From positions 19,858,001 through 19,922,000 of the forward strand of contig NC_053185.1 of assembly GCF_905163445.1 (NCBI RefSeq): a DNA stretch of 64,000 nucleotides, given 5' to 3'. Positions within the stretch are counted from its first letter, which is position 1; every line of letters begins with the position of its first letter. A program made the translations under genes and the position numbers. The notes beneath the pieces are model-generated. The model saw only the letters and a program-made list of their open reading frames with translations, made no database searches and had not been told where the DNA came from. The stretch comes from Pararge aegeria (Eukaryota > Arthropoda > Insecta > Lepidoptera > Nymphalidae). This document shows, piece after piece, positions 12,801 through 23,420 of this stretch.

Positions 12801-12966
12801 GCATTTTACTCTGGGAGTTAGTCCCAACATCGCTAGGTGGGACTACCACGCCACCCATGTCAACCAATTGTACCTTCTGTCTGGATTGGACCCCGATCCG
12901 ATATTGATCAACACTGCCAAAAGATGGGAGGGCTACATGCAGGGGAAACGGGCGGCGCACAATTGA
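2806..12966 (+). CDS. GLCE: D-glucuronyl C5-epimerase (heparan sulfate), complete, 7 exons
   Basis: Converts D-glucuronate to L-iduronate in N-sulfated heparan sulfate precursor, in the Golgi lumen. Exons: 2806-2923, 3639-3781, 6699-7274, 8200-8334, 10491-10675, 11482-11646, 12600-12966. All are flanked by AG/GT and keep phase, giving about 562 residues (human 617; the stem is shorter here). Residues 13-29 form the type II signal anchor. From about residue 55 the protein follows the human enzyme closely: FEWSHSYSKVY, YNVEVRDRVKCISG, EGVPVSTQW, IAQFGLAHYSKN, IYYGIG. The C-terminal (alpha/alpha)6 domain has WYEEYPTKP, FVLNGF, FDTGSGSFYDLRHF and ARWDYHATHVNQL, which carry the active-site tyrosines, and ends KRAAHN (human SRAKHN). 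Exon 2 has an alternative in-frame acceptor at 3624 that adds 5 residues. Exon 5 is far more GC-rich than its neighbours. The introns hold many repeats. Confidence 0.95.
3253..3394. mobile_element. hAT-type MITE, copy 1
   Basis: A 142-bp element in GLCE intron 1. It begins CAGTGGCGTGCA and ends in the imperfect complement GCCCGCCACTG. Flanking octamers CATCGGAG and TTTCGGAG match at 6 of 8 positions, consistent with an aged 8-bp target-site duplication. Same family as 7563-7706 and 45846-46306. Confidence 0.65.
3821..4135 (+). mobile_element. Decayed non-LTR retrotransposon 3' end
   Basis: Starts with an RT C-terminal tail readable as KRKLTEKSYYNVKDYL then NDKKAWL before a stop. A 3' untranslated region follows ('ggcgcgtttggaaccttgtag') and ends in 'tgaataaagaaattttgaat'. 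Homologous to 21355-21745 and 47856-48025. Lies in GLCE intron 2. Confidence 0.6.
4180..4440. repeat. Unclassified interspersed repeat
   Basis: This block has the 'cggaccgactgcaagtcgg' start, an 'agacagacagacggac'-type simple-repeat stretch and a 'ctaacggaaccctaaaa' end, a sequence style I associate with abundant lepidopteran repeats. No second full copy was noticed in this window. Class unknown. Confidence 0.35.
4486..4570 (-). mobile_element. tRNA-derived SINE, 3' fragment
   Basis: Reverse-complement copy of the SINE tail ('ccccaaagtaagcgaagct', then 'gatgactgatgaatattttt'). Its outer edge forms one arm of a 19-bp inverted repeat at 4458-4500. Confidence 0.6.
6180..6320 (-). mobile_element. 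RTE-type LINE 3' fragment, decayed
   Basis: Matches, with decay, the antisense RTE 3'-end seen at 7298-7455 and 57748-57970: 'gacgcccactgttggac', 'ggagttccaaattgcacggt', then a 'ccaacggttcc' remnant. Too eroded to read as protein. Lies in GLCE intron 2. Confidence 0.5.
7298..7455 (-). mobile_element. RTE-type LINE 3' fragment
   Basis: Begins with 'catcatcatcatgtcaat', followed by 'gacgtctactgctggg', 'gttctaaaatgcacggtcct' and 'tctgtccacctcgtcgggg'. The complement corresponds to the C-terminal end of RTE-class reverse transcriptase that is still readable at 57772-57963. It starts within about 25 bp of the exon 3 donor of GLCE. Confidence 0.6.
7563..7706. mobile_element. hAT-type MITE, copy 2, with perfect 8-bp TSD
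   Basis: A 144-bp element with terminal inverted repeats CAGTGGCGTGCACT / AGCACGCCACTG. It is bounded by identical octamers ATTACGTG at 7555-7562 and 7707-7714. CAGTGG-type termini with 8-bp duplications are the hallmark of hAT superfamily transposition. No transposase is encoded. It sits in GLCE intron 3. Confidence 0.85.
9105..9475. repeat. Unclassified interspersed repeat
   Basis: Contains a 'taaatgtgaaagtgtgaatg' start, 'aaaaagctgaacggatttgg', and two degenerate copies of a unit carrying 'tttggtatgcatg' or 'ttgcatgcatgt' followed by 'gttcccg'. It resembles non-autonomous elements common in Lepidoptera, but no termini were resolved. GLCE intron 4. Confidence 0.35.
9500..9800. repeat. Interspersed repeat family A, copy 1 (ends in TA-rich tract)
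   Basis: Shares 'acccagcccgcttcgcc', 'gattttgctttattttattt', 'ctctccgtattcattctctt' and 'gcgggtgaagatcattat' with 55497-55865, and both copies run into a TATATA tract. The second copy interrupts a SINE, so the family was mobile after that SINE arrived. Class undetermined. Confidence 0.6.
9794..9851. repeat. (TA)n microsatellite
   Basis: An uninterrupted TA run of about 43 bp, followed by imperfect TATATG units, at the end of repeat family A and just before repeat family B. Confidence 0.9.
9857..10146. repeat. Interspersed repeat family B, copy 1
   Basis: Starts 'gctgttgcccgcaacttcgt' and ends 'aacaaacaaacttacatt' plus 'aatattggtaggga'. A second copy is at 30082-30600 with the same order of blocks ('aaatcgtcaaacactt', 'ccgagcttaat', 'gcgtacaaagttt', 'gaaagcgtaacaaac'). 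I have no clear class assignment. Confidence 0.6.
10148..10418 (-). mobile_element. 3' UTR remnant of the same LINE as 50096-52071
   Basis: Nearly identical to 50098-50353, including 'ctttatttgtacaccacaat', 'gcgatctctgcc', 'gcaacctttggattaggac' and 'tattataaacgtacattc'. Only the 3' untranslated end is present, so this is a severely 5'-truncated insertion. It lies in GLCE intron 4 about 70 bp before exon 5 and is antisense to GLCE. Confidence 0.8.
10738..10915. repeat. Short interspersed repeat, TCCTCAGGAGATG family
   Basis: Runs from 'atttcttcaatccttatact' through 'ggcaatgtacc' and 'ggagcatcctcaggagatg' to 'ttcaaaat'. Closest relative in this window is 23190-23420. It lies in GLCE intron 5. 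Confidence 0.55.
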
Positions 12967-14488
12967 CGTACCGAATAATCGTTTAACGGTACAGAAAAAG
13001 TCGAGAACAATCTATAACTCGTGAAAATCGAGTTGCGGAAGTTGATCTTTGTAAAGTTATGAAGTAGCTTGATGTTCGTCAAGCGTAGTGAGGTTAATCT
13101 GATATTTTTTACAATAGCATACGGTAAGAGTAGAAGAACCGATTCAGTGGAATTCGAATGACAAACAGTAATAGTGTCTAGATATTTTACGCGCTGTGCA
13201 AACGCAAACACATTGCATGGCTCCGAGACCATGCATGCGGCAAAAGTTATGGACCTGATAATAAATCTAAGAGCGATGAATACAGAGAGTATAAAACTTG
13301 GAGTTTTACTCCTTTATCAAAATATAAATGGGGAAATCTTTATTTAAACCCGCGTTAATGATATAAACCTCTGCGAAGCTGAAGTAACTATTAGCGGAGC
13401 AGATATCTCAAAGTATATAATGTTTGAGTCCCGAAGTTCTAGACGGGCAACCCTCTAACGGAATGAGTAAATCCGGTGGTTTCTTATGTGTCAGAGAATA
13501 AAAAACATGAGTCGCAGAACAAGACTGTAAAATTTGGATATGCCTACAAGATCCGAGCTGTGTCTACGTTTGCGCAGAGCGTATAAGTTGATATAAGTCT
13601 GATATAGCATTGTAGGAATGTAGTTCTTTCTCTGTTTCTTTGACACAGAATTTTCAAAGACCCGTAATCGAAGACCATTTCAACTCTTGTAGTTTTTTGT
13701 TTCCCTCCCTCAATTCCAATAATACATATAGTTTTAGTTTGATAATAAAAGAGACAGAGAACTATTAGATAATATGAGAGACAGAGAAGTAAAAAACATT
13801 ATTAAAATTTTAGACATTCATAATTTATGGTATTGAAGATCTTCGCACACTGTCGTAAAGCCGTATTTCAGTTACTAGAAAATGAGCACAACGTGTTGAC
13901 CCTATCAAATGTGCCAATAAACTGCTGATGACCTTGGCGCACGTGATACAGTTGACATTCCTATGTTCAGTACTGATAAAACATTTTTTACAAATATTGT
14001 ACCTTTTGCGGCTCCGAATGTAGCCCGTGCGGCTATTGTGAATGTCAAATTATTTCTTATCTTAAAGCAAAGCTGAGGAAGCATGCGACGAATAATTCAT
14101 ACGAATTCGTCTGACCAATAACGGTACTGGTGTCACTCGTGCAATGTTTATGGAAGCAAAAAAAAAACTTTTACACGATAATAAATCTCAATATAAATAT
14201 TATCATTTGTAACCAAATAAGACTGAATGTAGGAATTATGCACGGATTCTATGAATGTTTTTAAATAACCTAGCACGTATGTAACATTATATAACAAATT
14301 GTACTATACACATTTAAACTTGTTTCCTATAAAAATACTCCATAAAATATGGGAACCTACTTTATAGACTTACGCGGCTGTCACTTTTCTACTAAATTGG
14401 TAGAAATCGGTACAAATTTATGTATATAAATATGTGTGTATCTAATTATACCTGACCACGTATATACATTACGACTATTTTATCAAGA

Positions 14489-14655
14489 AAAATGTTTGTG
14501 TAATGAACATTAATGTTTTTCAGTGTCTGGGCGTTTATCTGTATATTATAAGTATTTATGTATATTATTCATCAGTCTTCTTAGTACCCGTAACGAAAGC
14601 AACGCTTACTTTGGGGCTAGATGGATATGTTTGTATTGTCGAAGTATATTTATTT
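14489..14655 (+). mobile_element. tRNA-derived SINE, 5'-truncated
   Basis: Begins at 'aaaatgtttgtgt' and keeps the SINE body ('cagtgtctgggcgtttatc', 'ttactttggggctagatgg', 'gtatatttat'), but lacks the tRNA-like head. Confidence 0.7.
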
Positions 14656-17600
14656 TTTTATTTATTATCGCCTTACAAAGTGGGTTCCTTTAATCCGATC
14701 TAAAGTATATCTAGGTAATAATAAACAGTATACTTTCAGTTTACTACCACGCCACCTCTCTTGCAATAACTGTAAGGTGGTTCTTAATGTTCAGAAACTG
14801 GCTGGATCTATTTAAGGCTTCCGCTTGGGTCGCGTCGCAATGTATTACATTGCAAGAGTCGTCGTATATACTCCTTTTTGTACACTTTGTAAAAACCATC
14901 GCACACCAAAGCGTCAAATAGTTAGTACAGGATGTAGTTATACTCAATGCAATTAGTTTCATTACAATATTTCCTTATAAACGCCGAATCTAACCTAAAA
15001 GATTGCCAGCTCTGAGAAATAAAACCAACTTGATTGAACTTATTGGTCATTAATAACTTTTATTATATTCAGTAGAAAAAGTAATGTAATTTATGTACTT
15101 AATACACCATCTTGAGTGATAATGTTGCAGTAAATGTATATTACAACGCAAAGTCAATGAAATACTTATCAAACCATATCAATGTAAATATGTAAGTGTA
15201 ATATTATGAAAATTAAGATTACAAATATAATATTACTTCGTAGGAATGTAGATATCTGTATTATATAACCTAAAATAATAGCTTAAGATATTTTATAGAA
15301 TTATAAAGTCTCAGTTCTAGTAAATCTATTTGTACTACATAAAGATGGTGTTCAATCTGTGAGAAATCATTATAGTGATTACATTAATTGTAAGGGTCGG
15401 TGTAGAATACTCAAGAGTCAAAGCGCAGCCAAGCGACTATTTTACATAGCATATCAAACTATATTTAATTCAAATAACTATAACCAATGATAAAAACGTG
15501 TGAATCACTTGTGCTTTCAACTCTGTAGAGCTGTGTGCTTTCCATCGCATCATGAAGATTTAAGTCAAGATGCTATCTAAAATTGCTTTTACTTTTTTGT
15601 CGCTCTAGAAGCGCTTTGGCTCTGCTTCAATATGAACGGACTCTGAAAGCGTTTGGCCATCATCGTCCGCCGAAGCGTAATTGGTTTATTTAACAAATTA
15701 AATACCCTTTTCAACTACAACATTGAACATCTCGGTGATACGATTAGTTCAGAAACTGAGGCTACTCACTGGATAAACATTATTTGGTAAACACTTTCCT
15801 CAATGTCTAAGCTAGCTACATCGAGATATCAATCGCTGGACCTGCTAGTAAGACTGCAAAGCTAGGACATATATCATTTTATTCCTTGGCGACGGCGGCG
15901 GTGAGTAAACGCTCGGCGTTACTTAAATTCGAATATCTCCCTAAAAAGTAACTTAACTTAAATTGTGCTTTAATTTTACGTATACTATATTTAAATCATC
16001 TTTATGTACATCTTAAAATATAAGTTATTTATCCTCTTGCCATTCGCTTTATAATTATGGTGAAACTCCGTTGTGAATTTAACTTTTTTATATAGGTATA
16101 TATTTCTTAGTTTATGTTGTGTTAATTAAATGTTATCGGGAACAGAGCATCTATTATAATCATAGAAATATATAAAATATTATTGTTTCTGGAGCTAAGC
16201 TTCTTAACATACGTTCGGCACTTTCGGACAAAACTCGGTAAGGGCAAACTAATCATAAACAATTAATTTTGGCAAGTAGTAGTCTGCTTGACTTAAGGAC
16301 ACGACTGCTGGGTTCAAAACAAAATTAGGTATTAGGATTTTCTGTTAAAGAAATTTTCAGTAGCAGCCTGGAATTAGGAAATTGACGTCCAGTCCCATGT
16401 CTCGAAAAGCTATCAAACAATTAATCTGACCTGCTTCGAAGCAGAGTAGTGGAACCAAGCTCAAGATCTCTTACTCCTATGGGGCAGTGCCTGTGCCCGG
16501 AAGTGGGATTTATGAATGGATGAAAAAAGACCAACTGCTGTTTTTTTTGCCAGCTAAGGAACTAGTAAAAATATTAAATCTAAAGAAGGATATATTTTTT
16601 TCCCTACAATCGATTTCAAAACTTTTTTAGAGTTGAAGTATGACAACCCTATTGAAGATAAAAGACCGACACGTGCAGGAACAGGGGCAGGAATCACTTG
16701 ATTTTAATTTTGCATGTGATGTTAGGGCTCTTTCTGGTTTTTTTTAGTAAAAACTATGGCATTGGTTTACTCAAAAACTATTAGCGTTTCGGTTTCACAG
16801 ATAAGTCTTAGAGACCGTAAATAATGTACCTCTAAAGCATGAGAAGTTATATTTTGGTTTTCAGTTATATGAGTTTGATTTAATTTTTTATCTTACATAA
16901 TTTTTTCAAATAATTGTTTTATAAATAAAATCTAAAAAGTCTTTGAAACCACCGCAGCGAGGTACAGTTCCTAAGATGCTGGCAGCATTGCCCCTTTGGA
17001 TGGCCAAACTAATTCGTTGGCCACGGTAACTGCCCGCTCTAGGGTCACTGGTTATATGATGTATATCTATTTTTTTTTTTGGCCACCCACTCTCGTTCTG
17101 CTCGCACGCCCTTGTTGGCTGGTAGAAAATGATTAAGCATTAATTCCGCCATTTGTAAGCCGATTCCTGGTTGTGCAATTGAGAAAAAAAAGATTATAAA
17201 TGACATGGTGCTTGATGTCGGTGTCCAAAAAGTTTGCCATATAGTTTTTGCCACACCCGAGTTTTGCCGTATTATTATCAAGTTCTAGGATTATCTTTTA
17301 TTTCGGGAAAAATAATGATACAGAAAGACTGTTCCGACTTACGATATAAATATTATTCGGTTGTGATCCGAAGCACAAATTTATATAAAAAGTTGTAGAA
17401 ATTAATTTATATAAGAAACTACAAACGAAAGCTTCCATTAGCCGTCGTTGTATCAAGAAAGCTATAGTTAATTAAATCGCATTCTTTACTATCTTTTTCT
17501 GGCATTCTATTAGTAAAGAAAAGACAGAAGTTTTGACTTATTGACCCCTTACCTGCCCTACGCTCAGAGCTAGCGCAGGGGATATGTATACGTACACTAA

Positions 17601-18009
17601 TGCAACGGGATTTCGGATATTAGTCACCCATAATCCTTGTACTCTGGCTTAGGCAACCGTAATTTCTAATTTTGAACGGGGCCTTCGGTATGTAGATTTC
17701 TTAGTGAATACTCATTGTAATGTAGGAGATACACCTGTATTATACTTAAAAATGCAATATAGACAGTGTCATATTATAATTTGACATAATTTATTATTTT
17801 CCCCCCTATAAAACTGTATTTCCACTTTATTTATTACAATGGTGAAAATTCTGTTTTACATAAATCCCTATACTAAACTAAATAAATAAGAAAGGGATAG
17901 AATTATTATATTTCTATTATTTATTGATATACAATTTGGTTTTAATTCTCAACAATGTTAAATTAAATAATAAAAACAGCACAATTAAAAATTTACTAAA
18001 AGAAGATAT

Positions 18010-18370
18010 CCACTTCGCTTGCGGGGTTTTTGAATTCCCAAGCAACCGGCGGTCAGGGCTCCAAAGGGAAAAACTTCACAATACGCGGCATTTCAAGGAC
18101 TGCCTTCTGTATACAACCCTTAATCCAAAAACCAAGGGAAAGCTTCTTAAGATGTTGGTCGAAGCTTTTCGTGAGAAACCCATTGACTAAAACTACTATA
18201 GAAACAACAACGGTCGACTCAACACTCCACCTGGCGATAGTCTCGTGATCAAGGTCCAAGTTAAGATACTTTTTCCTTTTCATCTTCCACCAGATAATCG
18301 TCATGGGGAATAGTAATTCCAACGGTACAACTGTCATACGTTCTATTATGATAGCATTATTTTAGGCATG
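18010..18370 (-). mobile_element. Probable decayed non-LTR RT C-terminal segment
   Basis: A minus-strand frame (18053-18337) reads DHETIARWSVE, VNGFLTKSFDQHLKKLSLG and then IQKAVLEMPRIVKFFPLEP. This resembles from memory the 'LQKAVLLETARIVRKFL' tail of certain lepidopteran non-LTR polyproteins. It is short and isolated, with no catalytic motifs. I call it a transposon remnant rather than a host gene, at moderate certainty. Confidence 0.45.
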
Positions 18371-20146
18371 TCAATAGTAAGGTTAAGAGATTTCGGTACA
18401 ACAGAATTAGCACCCGTAGGGTGCCCTTGATACGTGCAACGCAACGTATAATAAACGACGCCAGATCAATGAGACGTAGTCTACTAGATTCTTCTCTGTC
18501 GTGATCTACTAGATTCTACTAGAGATTCTACTAGATTGTCTCTATCTCTTTTGGCAACGTGAACGAAGTCGTAGAACGTATCCTCTGACCGATGGTTTTT
18601 CTTGGACAGCCTTTTTGTAACTTGAAGCTTCGGCACAAGTTATGCAGTTTTTGGTTACATAAAACTAATTTAATATGGGTGGATCCTTTTAGTTTAACTT
18701 CGTTTAACTATTATTTAAATAACCTTAAACATTCCACTCGTATGAGCTTACCTGTAGTTTTAACTAGTAGTCATTTTACTTTAATTTTTATTCGTTGACT
18801 AACCTGCTGTTGTGAAATGTTGTGAGCAATGTTGTCACCTAGATATTATTCACCGAAAGTGAAAAGTTTTAAGGGCTTTCCTTGGATTCGGCATCAACCA
18901 CATCATTCATTTATTGAAAAATATGGGTAAATGCACAGAATTAGAACATACAGACCCCTTCAGATTCAGCCATTATTGCATGCAATGCATTGTGTCCAAA
19001 AACAGTTAAAACTCGCCCGCGCACGTCTTACTTCACACCCACGGAATGTTGCTCGTAAACTTTTTCCCAATTTCCCCATATTATGGTAAAAGTTTAGAAC
19101 TTATTTGGGAGTAAAATAATTATTGTCAACTGCTAAATAGAATTATGTGACTAACCGCCTGTTAACACTACTAAAGTGGAGTGGTTTTTGATGCTTCAAT
19201 ATTAGTTGTGTACACGGTTTCTATTATTCTGTGGGTTAATGACGTCAAAAATAGGAGATAATAATATGCCGAACGTACCCCATAGATAAACTGTTTTTTT
19301 ATTTTAACATCCAGATATATGTTACATATATGTTTAAAATTTAATTAAAAGTCGCACAATAGAGAAGTGCTTTTATTAATTTTTTGGCTTAGAATGATGA
19401 TCAATTTTGGGCATAAGAACAGTAAAAGAAAAATTATGTAGTTTAATTATAATTTGTTTTCATTTTGCCATTGCTTGCAAACATTATTCTATTGACTTGT
19501 ACAATGCATGCATGCATGCATCATTTTTATCTACCCATTACTGACCGACTTCAGGACACGAAACTCCCGAAAGGGTTCAGGCCGTAGTCCACCATCGGCC
19601 AAGTGTGTATTGGTAGACATAATTATTAAGTCAAGGTTACAGTATACCAAAATAAAGAAATACACTTTATACATAGTATCTATCACAGCGTTGCTTACAA
19701 CAATATTTTTTAAGTTCTATGTATATGTAATAGATAATAGTTAGTGAATGCACTTGTGAATGACAATAAAATATCTCTGAACTATTTAAAATTGTTTTAC
19801 TTCTTTGATTTGTGAGACCGTATTTTATCATTTTATTCCTCTACAAGTTAGGTCTTGACTACTACGACGAGCAATGCCAGTAACTGTCGTTCATCTCCGG
19901 ATCTCCTCATTCCTGATTTGATCACGTAGAGACACTCGAATACTCCGATGGTCTTATGAGTAGGTATATCTCATTTACTTAATAAACTAAAAACCGGTTT
20001 AAAAAAACTGTAGTAAATTTATTTTTAAATTCAAAACTTGTAGTAAGTAGTATACGATTACAAAAATAATTCAATATTAAATAACGCTAACAAATAGACA
20101 TGAGCGTACCCAGCTTCTGGGATAGGGATGGAGCAAGTGAGATTTT

Positions 20147-20531
20147 TTGACGTGACAACGTCTTATAATTCGATGCAGCCGGCTGCACGCACGAAAAAAC
20201 ATGACGTATGCGGCGTTACCTCGCGCTGAGGCGTTCCATTCAAGGCTTGAAGTGCAAGCGAGAGCGCGGAACGAGCGACAAAGAGGCACAGTCGGCCTCC
20301 GCGTTCGACATCTGTCTCTCTCCTACTTGAGTGAGCGATGCGTCCGCGTGGACAGCTTCTATACAATAATACATTTACATGTTTTCGGCAAGGATGAAGT
20401 GCAGTGAAAAGTGAATGTAGTGTCAATTGTTTATAGCAACTATAATATCTATCAAACAAATAAAATTAAAATTTTCTTTTGAAAAATGCAACCATTCCAT
20501 CAGTATTTTCTTACGACGTTGTCACGTTCAA
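20147..20531. mobile_element. Non-autonomous inverted-repeat element (MITE-like), 385 bp
   Basis: The left end TTGACGTGACAACGTCTTA mirrors the right end, whose complement reads TTGAACGTGACAACGTCGTA, giving terminal inverted repeats of about 20 bp with one indel. The interior is GC-richer than its surroundings ('gcgttacctcgcgctgaggc', 'gtgagcgatgcgtccgcgtg') and does not encode a convincing protein. I see no clear target-site duplication. I recall near-identical sequence as common in moth and butterfly genomes. It lies about 230 bp past the stop of the MLRQ-like gene. Confidence 0.65.
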
Positions 20532-20757
20532 CTATCGTCAGTAAGCCGACTTTACAGACAACCAATTTTTTTAGGCCAGATCGTCGTATTTAGAGGGCTC
20601 TCTATAATCGATTCTGAAGCCAAAACTGTATAAGAGAGTATAATCACTACGTTTTCTAAAATGACGTTGCCTATAGTCACATTTTCTGTGGGATTTCCAA
20701 GGGGGTGCAAGTTGCAACGGCGCTCCCCTGGAAATTTACGCCCGTGCAAATAGAAGA

Positions 20758-22397
20758 CTAAGCGTGACTGCAGGACTGCAGCCGCACCAGCGCTCGCTTC
20801 TCCGCCATCTTCATCTTGTCCAACGAGTCCTGCATCTCGGGCCAGGGCTCGTAGCGCTGGTTGATAATGATGACCTTGTGCACCGAGGGGTTGCGCAGGT
20901 CCATGGTGCGCGATATGTTCTCCCGGCTGTGCGTTCTGTACACCACGTCCACCTGGGGAGGTTGAAAGCTGTCGCATTCTGTTACATTTCTTTTATATGC
21001 TACTACAAGTTAGCCCTTGATTGCAATCTAGAGTGTCTATATTGACGGCCGACTGGCGCAGTGGGCAGCGACCCTGCTTTCTGAGTCCTAGGCCGTGGTC
21101 CCACAACTGGAAAATGTTTGTGTGATGAACATGATTGTTTTTCAGTGTCTGGGTATTTATCTGTATATTATAATTATTTATATGTATTATATTCATAAAA
21201 ATATTCAACAGCTATCTTAGTACCCATAACACAAGCTACGCTTACTTTGGGGATAGATGGTGATGTGTGTATTGTTGTAGTATATTTATTATTATTATTA
21301 TTATTATATGTAAGTAAAAACATTTCTAAATTTAAGAAAAAATGTGACTGCAATAATTTAAACATTAGAAGTAAGAATAAACTTACAGTGCAATATACTA
21401 GGTTACATAAAATTCATAATTCGTTTAAAGGAAATTGCGTTCACTTCTACAATAAACTACCCATTGGATAAACTACCCATCTTGGAGATGTCTCTTAAAA
21501 AGTTCAAAGTTTGTATTAAACGTAAGCTTATATAAAAGTCCTATTATAGTATAAAGGACTACGTAATCGGTAAAAAAGCTTGGGTGTAAATTATTGCTCT
21601 AACCAGGTTGCTCTTCTAATAATTTTAAATAACATTGTGAGATGATGATAACAAAAAAAAACACCCAGCATAGTTTGTTGTGGGCTTCTTCTTAGACCAG
21701 GACGCGTTTGGAACCTTCGTAGCTTTAGTTTTTAGTTTACGAATGTGGTTATCGCCTACGTCTTACTACCTGCGCCCGGGAGGTGATGAAAACTAGGGGG
21801 TTTTTATTAGTACAGCTTTTTAATGTAATGGCAATACCGCACAGGTAAACGCAGCTTTGGCTGTCCCCCGAGGTGAACAGACGTCTTAGGTAGCGACCCT
21901 GCTTTCTGATTCCAAGGCTGCGGGCTCGATTCCCATAACTGGATAATGTTTGTTTGAACATGAATATGTTGCATTATCTGATGGTAGCTGTATATTTAAT
22001 TATTTATGTATAAGTATGATTTATAAAATATTCATCAGTCATCTTAGACATAACACAAGCTTTGCTTACTTTGGGGCTAGGTGGCGATATGTGTATTGAC
22101 ATAGTATATTTATTCAAAAGATGGTTATTTTTTGGTAGGTACCTTATGAAAGTAGGCCCATGCGAAAGACAACGTCATAAAAGTGAGGCTCGTGCACGTT
22201 ATAATAAACAATGGTATCAACTCCCAATAGTTCTTCAACGCGTAAATGAGATGAAGCCTCGGTGATAAAGGCACGTCGTATTGCGAAGCTGGTATTAGCT
22301 CGCTGTACCTGGTCACACTTTGACGGACAGTTTTAAACTGCGGCGCAAGTAGCGTCCTTGCCAGCGGGCAGAAAGGTCTGATGAACTTCGAAAGCAT
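20758..22397 (-). CDS. MLRQ/NDUFA4/NMES1-like (B12D family) mitochondrial inner-membrane protein, 2 exons
   Basis: Exon 1 is 22397-22143 (ATG at 22397, donor after AAG). Exon 2 is 20952-20758 (acceptor CCAG, stop TGA). The join is phase 0 and gives 149 residues. The core matches the NDUFA4/NMES1 family: ELIPLFIITCTSLTFMTLSF (a membrane span at about residues 59-80), then a polar segment and KVIIINQRYEPWPEMQ, comparable to KLITINQQWKP in human NMES1. NDUFA4 itself is a cytochrome c oxidase-associated subunit. Two oddities: the first 58 residues are an Arg/Lys-rich, acid-poor extension (SKFIRPF, FKTVRQSVTR) that looks like a cleavable mitochondrial presequence, and the family's NPEPW motif is replaced by RENISRT. 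Usual members are about 80-90 residues. The 1.2-kb intron is filled with two SINEs and a LINE tail. A diverged paralogue rather than the canonical subunit is likely. Confidence 0.72.
21048..21300 (+). mobile_element. tRNA-derived SINE, near full length (Metulj-like)
   Basis: The head 'gactggcgcagtgggcagcg' and 'gtggtcccacaactgg' resemble tRNA A- and B-box regions. The body 'cagtgtctgggtatttatc', 'acccataacacaagctacgc' and 'ttactttggggatagatgg' follows, with a (TTA)n tail. It is inside the intron of the MLRQ-like gene, antisense to it. The Metulj name is from memory of butterfly SINEs and should be treated as tentative. Confidence 0.75.
21355..21745 (+). mobile_element. Non-LTR retrotransposon C-terminal and 3' end, decayed
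   Basis: Reads NKLTVQYTRLHKIHNSFKG, then NCVHFYNKLPI, SLKKFKVCIKRKL, and after an in-frame stop KSYYSIKDYVIGKKAW. This is the C-terminal tail of a Jockey/CR1-like RT, followed by the 3' untranslated block shared with 3821-4135 and 47856-48025. It is the longest coding remnant of that family here. Confidence 0.7.
21866..22112 (+). mobile_element. tRNA-derived SINE, diverged
   Basis: Full-length but more diverged copy of the SINE at 21048. The head keeps 'gcgaccctgctttctgattc' and the B-box-like 'gggctcgattcccataactg'. The body ends 'ttactttggggctaggtgg' and 'tagtatatttatt'. It ends about 30 bp from the donor of exon 1 of the MLRQ-like gene. Confidence 0.7.
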
Positions 22398-23189
22398 TCT
22401 ACAATTTCTTATGTAAAATTGTTGCCGAAAATTTCTTACGAAAGTGATGCCTTGACATGAAATTGAAGTTTCCCCTTTTTTTTCTCAGCTGAAGATTTTC
22501 TTTAAGGTTATGCTACTTCCGAATAATATATTGACTTTCTAATGAAAGAACTATTAAAATCTATGTACCTACTTTGTCGTTTCAGACTTTATCGGTTAAA
22601 AATAAACAAATGTTTCCTCATTTTAATATAAACGTCATTAAAGATAACGTAGTGATTATATTCTCTTTGTTAATTTCAAGTCATAGGAAGATGTCATTGT
22701 GAAACTATGTCAATAGTGTGTGTTCCAGTACAGGCTCTTTGCAAAAGTCAATAAATTTCAATCAGATTATTAAAAAACCTTAACTCTAAGAGCAAATTAT
22801 TTGGAATTAAAATAATATATATAACAATTAAATATAAAATAGAGAATACCATAATAGTGGTATTCAGATATGTCGGAGGAATTTCACTACACAACGACTT
22901 TTCTGCCATTTTATTCCAGGTAAGCAATACCAATGGTAGAAGCTAAAGTGGCAATAGGCGAGAAACATTAAGAACCAAAGGAAGCTGGAGGCAAAGTTGT
23001 GGGAATGGCCACCACGACAGTCTTTTAGAACCTTACCTCCTGGGTAAATCCTAGCATTAGAAGCTGCCTACTGCCTACCTGCGAATCGATTCATGTCACA
23101 AGTATGGTGGCTATCTGTACTCTCCGGTGCAACGTAGCTTTTTCGGCACTTTGAGTTCATCGGTTCAAATATTGGATACACAGGCTTTA

Positions 23190-23420
23190 AAATTAAGCTT
23201 AATTTACTATACTCCGCGAAAAGCAGGAAAATCTGTACGGTGTAGTTTATAATTTCTTTAATCTTTAAACTCCACACCGAACAGATCGTCGGCAATGTAC
23301 CATCCACGCACGTTTCGTTCCGAAACCGGAGCATCCTCAGGAGATGATGACTTTACAATAAATAATTGTTATTTGAAAAACTCGCCAAATGTGACAATCA
23401 AGGCTAAATTTTCATAATAT
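23190..23420. repeat. Short interspersed repeat, TCCTCAGGAGATG family
   Basis: Shares 'aaactccacaccgaacagat', 'ggcaatgtaccatccacgc' and 'ggagcatcctcaggagatg' with 10738-10915. Confidence 0.55.

Larger units (their letters stand above)
12967..20757. other. Intergenic region between GLCE and the MLRQ-like gene
   Basis: No supported gene. The first part is presumably the GLCE 3' UTR; an AATAAA-like 'ataataaatc' occurs near 13259, but no end can be fixed. Recognisable content is a partial SINE (14489-14655), an antisense LINE RT tail (18010-18370), a cryptically simple stretch near 18475-18545 built on 'ctactagattc', and a foldback-type element at 20147-20531. About 16940-17045 looks like part of a dispersed repeat ('gctggcagcattgcccc'). 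The remainder is AT-rich with no signal I can name. Confidence 0.6.

Noticed and set aside
22748..22933. A hydrophobic 61-codon minus-strand frame as an extra exon of the MLRQ-like gene
   Set aside because: It lies upstream of the ATG-bearing exon with no phase-compatible donor I can see, and its hydrophobicity reflects AT-rich composition.
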